Below, in pieces: positions 54,101 to 64,000 of a DNA stretch of 64,000 nucleotides. The notes beneath the pieces are model-generated. The model saw nothing but the letters and a program-made list of their open reading frames with translations, did no database searches and was not told the DNA's origin. Positions within the stretch are counted from its first letter, which is position 1; the number at the start of each line of letters is the position of its first letter. Source of the DNA: Branchiostoma floridae. Lineage: Eukaryota > Chordata > Leptocardii > Amphioxiformes > Branchiostomatidae. Location of the stretch: assembly GCF_000003815.2 (NCBI RefSeq), contig NC_049993.1, positions 3,158,370 to 3,222,369 on the forward strand, in the 5' to 3' direction. The position numbers and the translations under genes are program-made.

Positions 54101-54674
54101 AGCCATGGTGTTTTCCAACTGAATCGAAGCTTGACACCCACATAGCAAATAGATTCGGTGATTTCAGACAAAGGCTTAAATAGACAAGCGTACAAGTAAT
54201 ACATATGTTAGTAAGTAGTCTACGGAGATGAAAATCAAATTGGTGAAAGCAAACAATACCGAGTAAACAACGATATTGGTAATGTTAGAAGTCGATACAC
54301 ATGGTTTAAAAACGTAATTATTTTGGTCAGCATTAAAATAATGAAGTGCTCCAAAGTCTACTAATTTTGCTTGAAAATAAATGCGATACTTATTGTTTAA
54401 ATTCGTACATGGCTATTTTGAAAATGGTTTCAGGAAGGTCCATCTATGTGCCAAATTTGATTTCTTCAAGGTAAATGTGTGCACAATGTTTTCTTTGAAT
54501 TTGCGCAAGAGTTGCTACAATGAAAAATGAGAGCCTTAGAAAATTCAAGCTTGTCGATCCAACATGGCGGACAAATGACATCATTTTCTGACGTCATATA
54601 GAAGTCAGTGTCTTCGTCATTGGCAACAAAAGACTTGGCAGACGTAGATACCGATAGGATAACCTTTATAGTCA

Positions 54675-54960
54675 TCGTTTTGAAATCTTTGAAATCTTTG
54701 AAATCTTTATTAACATACCACGTAGCAGACATTTAGTTATGTCTGAATTATGTTGGTATTAACATGTGCTCCTCCGGGGGAGAAATACACTATAAGTTAA
54801 GTACATCAATTTAAAAAGACAGCATAGTTCAAAATCTTAATTGCTAACAATACGATTTGTATCACGAATAAGGAACCATTGGTCTTAGACTACATATCAC
54901 AATCAAGACAGGTGTTCGGTTAATATGGAAAGACGTGCATAATATACACAGCACGAAAAC
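54675..54960 (-). mobile_element. 3' end of a CR1-like element
   Basis: On the minus strand, a UTR-like stretch with CTCCCCCGGAGGAGCACATG leads to AATAAAG and then three GATTTCAAA-type units (plus 54680-54712). A repeat tail directly after AATAAA is the pattern seen for the element ending at 3843. There is no coding part left. Confidence 0.5.
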
Positions 54961-55489
54961 AACTTTTTAAGCAAAGTTTCAGAGATACGTATAAAGCCCT
55001 TAAAGGCGGAGAAATATTTTAGCAGATTTTAAGATCTATTAAAGGCATCGGAAACATACATTTGGCATTTACGGAAGATTTCAGCGTTTGTAAATCTAAC
55101 TTAATCTGTTGTGTTTCTTTACGTGAATTTTACATGTATTTTAGTGTGCCGAAAAGACAACTTAAATGTCTCGAAAATGTTTTCTGTCAAAACGGACAAA
55201 TACCGTTTCTCTAGATCTGTTACAAAATACATGTTAACCGGCTAAGTCAAATGTAATAAAGCTTTGTCTGGTGTTAGACAAAACATTGCGTCATCTGTTT
55301 TATACCAGTGGCAAGATTTAGTCAAAACTGAAAATTATTGCGCTTTCTGGTACAAAATGTTATGTTTATACCTCAGCAAATACAAATACAATACAATACA
55401 AAGTCAAATACAATAATCTTCTGTGTTTTTTTTAGCTATTCCGAAAGCATTTGACGTATTCAAACTTTCTGTGCGCAAGGTTTAATTCG

Positions 55490-56890
55490 AACAGGGGAGA
55501 ACCTCTCACGGTTAGCTTATATGCGCTCTTTTACGTTTTATGAAATGTTGCGTATACCATGGTCAATATTGACCGAAGGATGCCATATATATAATTTATT
55601 TCGAACCGTCATTTACGCAAAGAAGGGAAGACCTCCCCCGTTAATATATTTGCCAAGACGTATATGAAATGTTGCGTATTTCTTTTGAACATACGACATG
55701 TTTAATCTTTGAATCCGCGCAGTTTAAGCGAACTAGGGGAGACCTCCCCCGTTTAGCTTATATGTTGCCAAAATGTATATGAAATGTTGCGTATTTCTTT
55801 TGAACATACGACATGTTTAATCTTTGAATCCGCGCAGTTAAAGCGAACTAGGGGAGACCTCCCCCGTTTAGCTTATATGCTGCCAAAACGTATATGAAAT
55901 GTTGCGTATTTCTGTTGAACATACGACATGTTTAATCTTTGAATCCGCGCAGTTTAAGCGAACTAGGGGAGACCTCCCCCGTTTAGCTTATATGTTGTCA
56001 AAACGTATATGAAATGTTGCGTATTTCTGTAAAACATACAACAAGTTTAATCTTTGAATCCGCGCAGTTTAAGCGAACTAGGGGAGACCTCCCCCGTTTA
56101 GCTTATATGCTGCCAAAACGTATATGAAATGTTGCGTATTTCTGTTGAACATACGACATGTTTAATCTTTGAATCCGCGCAGTTTAAGCGAACTAGGGGA
56201 GACCTCCCCCGTTTAGCTTATATGTTGCCAAGACGTATATGAGATGTTGCGTATTTCTGTAAAACATACAACAAGTTTAATCTTTGAATCCACGCAGTTT
56301 AAGCGAACTAGGGGAGACCTCCCCCATTTAGCTTATATGTTGCCAAAACGTATATGAAATGTTGCGTATTTCTTTTGAACATACGACATGTTTAATCTTT
56401 GAATCCGCGCAGTTTAAGCGAACTAGGGGAGACCTCCCCCGTTTAGCTTATATGCTGCCAAAACGTATATGAAATGTTGCGTATTTCTGTAAAACATAAT
56501 ATCTAATACGCGCAGTTTAAGCGAACTTGAGGAGACCTCCCCCGTTTAGCTTATATGTTGTCAAGACGTATATGAAATGTTGCGTATTTCTGTAAACCAT
56601 ACAACAAGTTTAATCTTTGAATCCGCGCAGTTTAAGCGAACTAGGGGAGACCTCCCCCGTTTAGCTTATATGCTGCCAAAACGTATATGAAATGTTGCGT
56701 ATTTCTGTTGAACATACGACATGTTTAATCTTTGAATCCGCGCAGTTTAAGCGAACTAGGGGAGACCTCCCCCGTTTAGCTTATATGTTGCCAAGACGTA
56801 TATGAAATGTTGCGTATTTCTGTTGAACATACGAAATGTTTAATCTTTGAATCCGCGTAGCTTAAGCAAACTTGTTTTATCTATTAGCTA
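55490..56890. repeat. Satellite array, about 115-bp unit, about 12 copies
   Basis: Each unit carries GAACTAGGGGAGACCTCCCC, GTTTAGCTTATATG, ACGTATATGAAATGTTGCGT, CATACGACATGTTTAATC and TTTGAATCCGCGCAG. Middle units are nearly identical and edge units are diverged, as expected for unequal exchange. GGGGAGACCTCCCC is a perfect palindrome in every well-kept unit. One unit near 56495 has a deletion. Confidence 0.95.
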
Positions 56891-56899
56891 ATACCGTCT

Positions 56900-58130
56900 C
56901 AAAGGTTTTATGAAACGTTGCCTTTTTCTGCTGAACATACGGCATGTTTGAAGCGCAGTTTATGCGAACAGGAGGAGACCCTTTCCTTTTTATTTTATAC
57001 CGCATATATGTTCTGAAATTCCAGGGTCTAAATCAGAGTGAGGCCGCCTGTTTTCTTTGTGGCAAGTTGACCCTCGAACTAAGAGACGGTAGAAATCCCG
57101 ACTACTGCTATGAATATCTCCGCGACTCAACCTCTGCTTGAAGAATAAGGATGTAGTAGGTATACTTATCGCGTTTTGTGTAGTGAGTTGTGTTTTCTCT
57201 ATAAAACGGCAAGCAGTTCTTACTACAGGTAAATGTACGAAATATGTTTATTTCTTTATCTACAAGCAAGCGTCGAGAAAGAACAGTTTGTGCACACAGG
57301 CGGTGTCTTCTAGTGTTGCTCGTGTTTGTTTGGGTTTAATTTAAATATGGTGATATGCGTGGGCAGGCAAGATGTAAATTTATTCAGCGTTACTTCGTAC
57401 TCGCCATGGGGCGCAACCCTCCGTCCGTCCAAGGAGGTTGAACTTCCTTGGTCCGTCTGTGACACAGCTGTGCCATGTGATAGGATGTATCCAATGGCAG
57501 AAAAGAGTGGGGGGTTCAAATTTACGGGTCATACGTACGACAAGGAGCGGTTATTTTCCGGGCGTTCATTTTTGAAGAGAAGTATTGAAGAAAGTTTGGG
57601 CCTGTTCTAGCCCGCAAGTTGTGGCCGCGACTCCGCTTTTACCGCCTAGGACCCCCGGTGACGGAATTTGACTCAAAGATACGAGGTGGCTATCATTCCG
57701 TAAAAGCTGTTGTTGGAAATCGACACAGAATGGAAATCACGGCCCTTGTACCATCCGGATTAATAGAAGCCGAGACTGCAAGCTGAACATGTTTCGCGTT
57801 CACAGAATCCAGGACCATCCAACAACACGAGTCATATCGGCCACTACTCTAGATCTTACCGGATTCTTATTCCTGTGGTGACCAGATGGAACTGTACATG
57901 TGTGCTCTTTTTAACTTACGCCGAGACGCTTCACCCGACACTGGAAATGGGACTGTGGACTGCTGCACGGAATTGCGCAACCGTTGTGATTGTTTCAACT
58001 GCCGACTACATCAGATTAAAAGGCCACAAATACCTAGTAGGCAGTAGTTTTTTTTTACCCTTCCATGTAATATTTTCTCGTAATTCAATAAAATTTCAAA
58101 GTTTCATCCATTGTATTTTCTTGCTTTGAA
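56900..58130. other. Unique-looking spacer between satellites
   Basis: Several short frames exist, for example one at 57326-57610 and one with AACFLCGKLTLELRDGR-like words at about 57030-57141 following CCAG. None shows a recognised domain or two confirmed splice sites. An AATAAA lies at about 58087. A lineage-specific gene cannot be excluded. Confidence 0.3.
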
Positions 58131-58159
58131 ATGTGCTAATGATTATTCTCCTAAAATGG

Positions 58160-59410
58160 CACTTATCCACACCTTATAATCAACTTAATGCACACGTATA
58201 TGAGACGTACAGAGGGAACTTTAAACATGTCTTAAGGGTGTTTTAGTACGTATTTATGACAACTTTAAGCTGCTAAAAATACACATATATATAGACACAT
58301 TAAATCCTCTTAATTCACACGTATATGAGACGTAAAGAGGCTTTTGATCAAATAAACGTGAAGTTTAAACATGTCTTAAGGGCGTTTTAATAGGTATTTA
58401 TGGCGAATTTAAGCTACTGAAAAGGCACCTAAACACGTTATAATCCACTTAATGCACACGTATATGAGACGTAAATAGGCTTTAGATCAAATAAACGTGA
58501 AGTTTAAACATGTCTTAAGGGCGTTTTAATAAGTATTTATGTCAACTTTAAGCTGCTGAAAAGGCACCTAAACACACGTTATAATCCACTTAATGCACAC
58601 GTATATGAGACGTAAACAGGCTTTAGATCAAATAAACGTGAAGTTTAAACATGTCTTAAGGGCGTTATAATAGGTATTTATGCCAAATTTAAGCTGCTTA
58701 AAAGGCACCTAAACACACATTATAATCCACTTAATGCACACGTATATGAGACGTAAATAGGCTTTAGATCAAATATACGTGAAGTTTAAACATGTCTTAA
58801 GGGCGTTTTAATAGATATTTATGGCAACTTTAAACTGCTGAAAAGGCACCTAAACACACGTTATAATCCTCTTAATGCACACGTATATGAGACGTAAAGA
58901 GGCTTTATATCAAATAAACGTGAAGTTTAAACATGTCTTAAGGGCGTTTTAATAAGTATTTATGGCAACTTTAAGCTGCTGAATAGGCACTAAAACACAC
59001 GTTATAATCCACTTAATGCACACGTATATGAGACGTAAACAGGCTTTAGATCAAATATACGTGAAGTTTAAATATGTCTTAAGGGCGTTTTAATAGATAT
59101 TTATGGCAACTTTAAACTGCTGAAAAGGCACCTAAACACACGTTATAATCCTCTTAATGCACACGTATATGAGACGTAAAGAGGCTTTAGATCAAATAAA
59201 CGTGAAGTTTAAACATGTCTTAAGGGCGTTTTGATAAGTATTTATGGCAACTTTAAGCTGCTGAATAGGCACTAAAACACACGTTATAATCCACTTAATG
59301 CAATTGTATATGAGACGTAAAGAGGCTTTAGATCAAATAAACGTGAACTTTAAACAAGTTTTAAGGGGGTTTTAAAAATCATTTACGACATCTTTAAGCT
59401 GCTGAAAGAC
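58160..59410. repeat. Satellite array, about 140-bp unit, about 9 copies
   Basis: The units carry CACGTATATGAGACGTAAA, CAAATAAACGTGAAGTTTAA, CATGTCTTAAGGGCGTTTTA, GGCAACTTTAAGCTGCTGAA and CACACGTTATAATCCACTTA. The first unit interval is about 125 bp and the others 139-141 bp. Higher-order similarity is visible: units near 58740 and 59030 share the variant CAAATATACGTG. Confidence 0.95.
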
Positions 59411-59634
59411 AACGGGAAAACCGGAAAATAAGGACTAACACGGACCTACAGAAAGACCACTTAAAGGCAATATTTACGTACTCGTATAAGTGGTGTATAG
59501 ATCCGTAAAGAAGGAAAATACGTCAACATTACGCATGGTTTCAGCACGCTTAAATACCGTTTTTCGTGCCGTGATAATAGTCGATATAACTTGTTCAAAA
59601 AATGTGTTCAAAAGTCACTCGATTCGTTCAAAAG

Positions 59635-62031
59635 TCACTCAGGGATCAGGCCATACTTGTTAATCAGTTGGCACATGTACGGTATTGGCGAGTTTCTATA
59701 TCTATTGGTTCGTGCTGCTGGGCAATCTAACTTCTCACTGTTTCTGGTAGTGCGGCCAGTTATGTGAAATCTTTGCGGAGGTAGCCAGTCTCTGTACTCA
59801 GATTTCAAGAGTGACTTAGCAAACTTAACACATAACAGTTCCCTTCTCTCAGATAGCCGTGACAGTCCTAGCCGTTGGAGTGCACGGTCGTATCCGACGT
59901 AGGAGTCACCAAGAATAATGCGGCACGTCCGTCTTTGGATCCGCTCAAGGCTTCGTTCCTGGGTTTTAGTGAGACCGGGGGACCAGGCAGGGGCTGCATA
60001 CTCCAGGATAGGTCTAATGTATCCTGTGTAGATGGTGGTGAGGTCACTGTCGGAGAAGTTGAACCTTTTGAGTCGTTTAAGGAAGTACAGCTTCTTAGCT
60101 GCTCTCCCCTCCATGTAGTACACTTGTTTGTCCCAGCGTAGGTTGTTTTGGACAAACACCCCGAGTAGTTTCAAGCTGGGCACTGCGGGCAGAGACACAT
60201 CACCTATTTGTAGCGATGGCAGCAATGGGGGATTCCGGCTAAAGTAGACATGCATGACCATACACTTACCACTATTCAAGAGCATATGGTTAGTTTTAGA
60301 CCAGGAGTTTAACTCATCCAGATCGCTTTGTAGAGTAGATGCCTGGTGTAGGGTTCTAGTTTCTAACATGTTCATGTCGTCAACATATTTCCACACAGAA
60401 CTGTTGGCGTCATTGCAGGCATCATCAATTAAGACGAGGAAAAGTATTGGTCCCAACAGAGTGCCTTGTGCAACTCCGCACGACAGATACTCCCATCCGG
60501 ACAGAGACCGTCGGTAGCGTACAACTTGCCGTCTGTTGGTGATAAAGTCACATATCCAGGGCACAAGTTCCGGTCTTAGGCCCTTATCTATCAGTTTTGT
60601 GATCACTGTGTTATGGTGCAGCCTATCGAAGGCCTTTGAGAAGTCAGTGGCCAAGATTGAGCAAGTCGTAGATGGTTTGTCTGTAGCTTTGCATATACCG
60701 TCGACTAGGCTGACAATAGCATGTACAGTCGAGCGCCCTTTCAAGCTTCCAAACTGACGACTGTCAAAGTCAATGTCGTTCAAGATCCAATTCAGAGCGA
60801 AGTATTCAGCAATCTTGGAAAACTGAGATGTAAGGGAAATTGGTCTTAATTGGTCAAGTGTGGGTGGCTGAGATTTAGGAATGGGGACTACCACAGCTTC
60901 TTTCCACTGACTGGGCACGAGTCCTTCAGCGAAGGAGGTGTTGAGGATATGGCAAAAGGGATCGGCAAATTCACAAGCGAACTCCCGTAGTAGTTTCAGA
61001 GGTATACTATCAGGACCGGGTGCCCTGCTTGACTTGATTGCTAGGAGGCGCTTGTACACATCCCACACCTGGAGGGGAGGTAACTGTTTAGAGGCAGGTA
61101 GAAAGCTTGGTAGTGTGGTGAAGTCAAGCGGAGGGAGGGACTGTGATATTCCGGCAAACTTAGAATTGATGGCATTAGCTATAGCGGCGTTATCCTCAGT
61201 GTCAAGGCCCGGGACCTTGATCTCGGTCTCGCCCTTTCTAGCGTTGGCCATGTTCATCACTTCCTGGTGCCATTTACGCGGGTTGGCAGTTTTGAGGGAG
61301 GCGACTCTGTCCGTGAAGTGGTTCTTCTTGGCACGGGTTATAGCCCTGTGTGTCATGTTTCTGTACAGTTTCCAAACTTCAGGGCTCTGCTTGTGGAATG
61401 CTTTCTGCCTCAGGGCGATTAGACGTTTGACGTGGGGTGTGATCCATGGTTTGTCAGAACTGAGCGTCTTGATGGTTTTGATTGGGAAAAAGGTAGCAAT
61501 GGCATCCTCGAGTGTTGCATGAAAGGCATTTGCCTTGGCGGTCGTGCCAGAAGCGTTGTACACCTCCGACCAGTCGTGGGTCGTGGCCCACCGGCCAAAC
61601 TCAAAAAGATCTTGTTCACTCAGGTGTCTGATGTGTTTTACTGTAGGTTTGGTGGGAACATGGTCCTCCTTGGGGCTCCAGAGAACTGACAAGTGGTCAC
61701 TCAGACCCACGGGAGGCAAGACTGTAGGGGGCTGATACTTGTTTTTCATATTCGTTACAATCAGATCCAGCATGGCGTTCCCTCTGGTGTTGTTTCGTAC
61801 GACTTGAGACATAACAGTACCTCTGCACAGTCCCGATATGTCGAGTCTATTGAAATCACCAAGAATGGCGATTCCACATTCGGGGTGTTTACTGCGGATC
61901 TTGTCAGAAACAGTCAACAGATGATCAATAAGGAGGTCTCCATTAGGTGAGCTAGGGGGGAAGTATACTCCACAGACAATGATTGCCGACAGGGGACGCG
62001 GTAGCCGCCGTGGTCTCGTCCAGACCCACAC
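59635..62031 (-). CDS. Endonuclease/reverse transcriptase ORF of non-LTR element
   Basis: The 798-residue frame includes the second half of the endonuclease (AILGDFN at residues 55-61 and an SDH near LSDHLSVLW), then RT blocks: APGPDSIPLKLL, LRPISLTSQFSK, ATDFSKAFDRLHH, CGVAQGTLLGP and the catalytic YVDD at residues 549-552. The C terminus carries RIQRRTCRIILG. YVDD instead of YADD is a known variant among non-LTR enzymes. The true ORF start lies upstream in another frame. Confidence 0.85.
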   Translation of the reverse strand: MWVWTRPRRLPRPLSAIIVCGVYFPPSSPNGDLLIDHLLTVSDKIRSKHPECGIAILGDFNRLDISGLCRGTVMSQVVRNNTRGNAMLDLIVTNMKNKYQPPTVLPPVGLSDHLSVLWSPKEDHVPTKPTVKHIRHLSEQDLFEFGRWATTHDWSEVYNASGTTAKANAFHATLEDAIATFFPIKTIKTLSSDKPWITPHVKRLIALRQKAFHKQSPEVWKLYRNMTHRAITRAKKNHFTDRVASLKTANPRKWHQEVMNMANARKGETEIKVPGLDTEDNAAIANAINSKFAGISQSLPPLDFTTLPSFLPASKQLPPLQVWDVYKRLLAIKSSRAPGPDSIPLKLLREFACEFADPFCHILNTSFAEGLVPSQWKEAVVVPIPKSQPPTLDQLRPISLTSQFSKIAEYFALNWILNDIDFDSRQFGSLKGRSTVHAIVSLVDGICKATDKPSTTCSILATDFSKAFDRLHHNTVITKLIDKGLRPELVPWICDFITNRRQVVRYRRSLSGWEYLSCGVAQGTLLGPILFLVLIDDACNDANSSVWKYVDDMNMLETRTLHQASTLQSDLDELNSWSKTNHMLLNSGKCMVMHVYFSRNPPLLPSLQIGDVSLPAVPSLKLLGVFVQNNLRWDKQVYYMEGRAAKKLYFLKRLKRFNFSDSDLTTIYTGYIRPILEYAAPAWSPGLTKTQERSLERIQRRTCRIILGDSYVGYDRALQRLGLSRLSERRELLCVKFAKSLLKSEYRDWLPPQRFHITGRTTRNSEKLDCPAARTNRYRNSPIPYMCQLINKYGLIPE

Positions 62032-62567
62032 GCATTCAAGGCGTCCGGTACCTCGTATTCTGTCATATGCCTTGACATTATCTGTTGTTTGACATATACT
62101 GCCACACCACCTCCTCTCTTGTCTGTTCTGTGTGTTGAGAAGACATTAAAATCACTCACCGCAATGGCAGACTCGGGGTGGGAGTTTGATTCCCAAGTCT
62201 CAGACACAATAGCGATCTCTACTTTGTTGTAGGCCAGCGTCGCTTGGAATTCGTCTATTTTGTTTATTATAGATCTCGGGTTGCATAGGAACATTCGAGG
62301 GATAGAAGCACGGACAGAAGACTTGGTTTGGGAGGCACAGTCGACGGGTACGTTACGTAATACTCTATCCCTCTTGAACACCGATGACGCACTGACTGAT
62401 TTGCATCTGAATCGGTCAAGCAAAGAAGGGGGAGGGCGATGTCCCCCGATGGTAGGAATATTACGTGATACACTTCTACCTGCCTTCCTTCCCCGGGGTC
62501 TGCAACGCCGAAGCAGTCCGTTGGCGAGCAGGGACTTCTTGGCAAGAGAGTCAAGCGGGGCGATCAC
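61914..62567 (-). pseudogene. 5' part of the same ORF, frameshifted
   Basis: The frame begins with a basic leader, then MFLCNPRSIINKIDEFQATL and IAIVSETW, the first AP-endonuclease blocks, and THRTDKRGGGVAVYVKQQ. Similarity then continues in the 59635-62031 frame, so a one-base change near 62085-62100 separates them. The rest of this frame to 61914 is out-of-frame translation. Confidence 0.75.
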
Positions 62568-62644
62568 AGGACGCAGGCTCCGGAGTAATCCACTTGAGTA
62601 TCATCCCCATCAAATTTGGAGATCGTAACCCAAGAATTTCAAAA

Positions 62645-62709
62645 GATCAAAAGAGCCCCCCCCCCCATGGTCCCAGTAATCCAGAAAAAGCTTGGTCTAG
62701 ATAGGGTTA
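62645..62709. mobile_element. Right end of piggyBac-like MITE
   Basis: A run of C, then CATGGTCCCAGTAATCCAG, then GGTCTAGATAGGGTTAA resembles the right end of the 18097 and 42305 elements, including the final TTAA. The left end is missing, perhaps displaced by the retrotransposon. Confidence 0.5.
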
Positions 62710-62719
62710 ACTTTCAAGT

Positions 62720-64000
62720 TGGCCTGATGATTGTTACCTTTGCAAGAATGGCAAGGTTATATTTTAGGCTTTTACGTCTGTCTGTCTGTGTGTGAACAGC
62801 ATAACTCGAGAAGCCTCGGATGGATCCTGAAGATATTTGGTAGGTGAATAGGTGTTGGGAAAACAGAGGTCAAGTTAGATAATGGGATCCCTAGCGGCTT
62901 GCTAAGGTACTACAGCGGAACTTCCATTTTTGATATCTCGTGTTCTGGACATGCTGTGTTCGTGATTTTTTTGGGTGGTGGATAGCCCTTGGGGCAGAGA
63001 GCAAGTGCTGTGAGTTTGGGTCCCCTATGGCTTTTTGGAACTGCAGGCGACGGTTTCCTTTAAATTTTTGGACGAGAATAACTCAAGAACTTGTTGACGG
63101 ATCGTCGTAATTTTTGGTATGTGGATGGCCAAAGTGATGACTTACAAGATAAAACACTAATTATGCAAATCGACACCTAATTTGAATAATTAATGTGGAA
63201 AGTTTTTAAATCCACTGCATTCCATGATAGGACTTCCACACTTGCCACATATATAGCTGACAAAGAGAGAAATGTCAATACATATCAATTATGCAAATCA
63301 TGGCCTCATTTGCATACTTAATGGGAAAATATGAACGTGTTGACCGATCATCATGACTTTTGGTATGTAGATAGCCTTGGTGAAGACTTACATGATGGAA
63401 TTGTAATTATGCAAATCAACAGCTTATTTCCATAATTAATGAGGAAAGTTTATAAATCCACTGCAGTCCATGATATAACTTTCAAACTTGTCACATATGT
63501 AGCTGAAAAAGAGAGAAATGTCAACATATATTAAGTATGGAAATGTGACCTAATTTGCATAATAAATGGGGAACTATGAACCTGTTGATGGATATGCATG
63601 ATTTTTGGTATGTAGATAGCCTGAAGTGAAGACTTACATAATGAGATACTAATTATGCAAAGTAAAGGCTAATTTCTATAATAATTAGAATATTCTCTTT
63701 TAGCTGTTTCATCAATGTATCTCTTGTCCCCGACATGATATGGTCTTGACATTTGGGTGGTAGATGACTTTTAGCGCTATGACAAACATTTAATTATAGA
63801 TCTACGGGGGCGCTTTTGTCACGACATTCTAATGAGGATAACTGCAGAAATCAACGTCGAGTTTTCATCTTTTTAGGCAATTTGGTAGCTTATTCAAGGA
63901 TGTTCATAATAAAAATGAGTAATGATTAGATTTCGGGACCCCTAGCATGTTATTTGCATAATATATACAAAAGCTCTTGATATTTTATGGAGGTATGCGG
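62720..64000 (+). repeat. Dispersed AT-rich repeat, runs off the window
   Basis: It contains ATAACTCGAGAAGCCTCGGA, GGTACTACAGCGGAACTTCC, GATATCTCGTGTTCTGG and at least six TTATGCAAATC/TTTGCATAATTAAT blocks with GATTTTTGGTATGTAGATAG between them. It has the same order as the copies at 46.1 and 47.7 kb, and appears to contain partial internal duplications (63100-63680). Confidence 0.6.

Larger units (their letters stand above)
59585..62600 (-). mobile_element. Nearly full-length non-LTR retrotransposon, CR1-group-like
   Basis: On the minus strand the element carries an AP endonuclease, a reverse transcriptase and a very short 3' end. Right after the stop codon come two copies of GAGTGACTTTTGAAC separated by GAATC, then the element ends, as in CR1-group elements with repeat tails and almost no 3' UTR. 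The coding region is broken only by one frameshift near 62090. The 5' side runs into a piggyBac-like MITE end at 62650-62705. Confidence 0.8.

Noticed and set aside
53809-54183. A 124-codon ORF
   Set aside because: It spans a hairpin MITE, and its two halves are mirror translations.
57326-58129. ORFs of 84-94 codons between the satellites
   Set aside because: No domain or confirmed exon borders. They could be real but cannot be supported from the sequence.
55490-59410. Regular repeats resembling a CRISPR array
   Set aside because: The units are contiguous satellite repeats without unique spacers, in a eukaryotic genome with no cas genes.

Overview
The window is eukaryotic, most likely from a cephalochordate (amphioxus, Branchiostoma). 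Short exons with canonical GT/AG junctions are spread through long introns. The two recognisable host genes are typical chordate families. Most of the remaining DNA is non-LTR retrotransposon debris, miniature inverted-repeat elements, satellites and AT-rich dispersed repeats. The species call is an inference from this character, not a database match. There are no prokaryotic features and no CRISPR array.

Two host genes stand head to head around 23.9-25.7 kb. On the minus strand is a four-exon UDP-glucuronosyltransferase (UGT) gene (exons at 23870-22991, 17429-17210, 16061-15842 and 14919-14637). It is complete from signal peptide to C-terminal membrane anchor, except for a single-base frameshift in a run of nine C in exon 1. 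On the plus strand is a nine-exon choline/ethanolamine phosphotransferase gene (CEPT1/CHPT1-like, 25659-51352). Its exons join in frame into a 371-residue protein with the full CDP-alcohol phosphotransferase motif. An NRF1-type palindrome lies just upstream of its first coding exon. One gene acts in conjugation of lipophilic compounds in the ER, the other in phospholipid synthesis in ER/Golgi membranes. Nothing suggests a shared pathway.

Layout. 1-1034: no gene seen. 1035-3843: 5'-truncated CR1/L2-like retrotransposon (+). 4200-4640: 102-bp minisatellite. 4630-6520: 3' part of another non-LTR element (-). 6540-7150: diverged tandem repeat. 7.2-14.6 kb: no gene seen. 14.6-23.9 kb: UGT gene, with a piggyBac-like MITE, a tandem-repeat inverted element and a SINE in its introns. 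21.39-22.95 and 23.97-25.38 kb: a direct duplication flanking UGT exon 1. 25.66-51.35 kb: the phosphotransferase gene, whose introns hold a foldback element with a 51-bp minisatellite in its arms, an RTE-like retro-fragment, piggyBac-like MITEs, a 398-bp MITE with a 9-bp target duplication, a HIRAN-like gene fragment, a GC-rich inverted-repeat complex, and a CpG-rich promoter-like stretch with a possible small nested transcript. 51.35-55.4 kb: further MITEs and retro-remnants. 55.5-56.9 and 58.2-59.4 kb: two satellite arrays (about 115 bp and 140 bp). 59.58-62.6 kb: a nearly full-length non-LTR element (-). 62.7-64.0 kb: dispersed AT-rich repeat.

No complete new biological system was found. 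The most unusual items are the foldback-like elements, the poly-C frameshift and flanking duplication at UGT exon 1, mobile elements abutting the stop codon and an exon acceptor of the phosphotransferase gene, and the HIRAN-like fragment.
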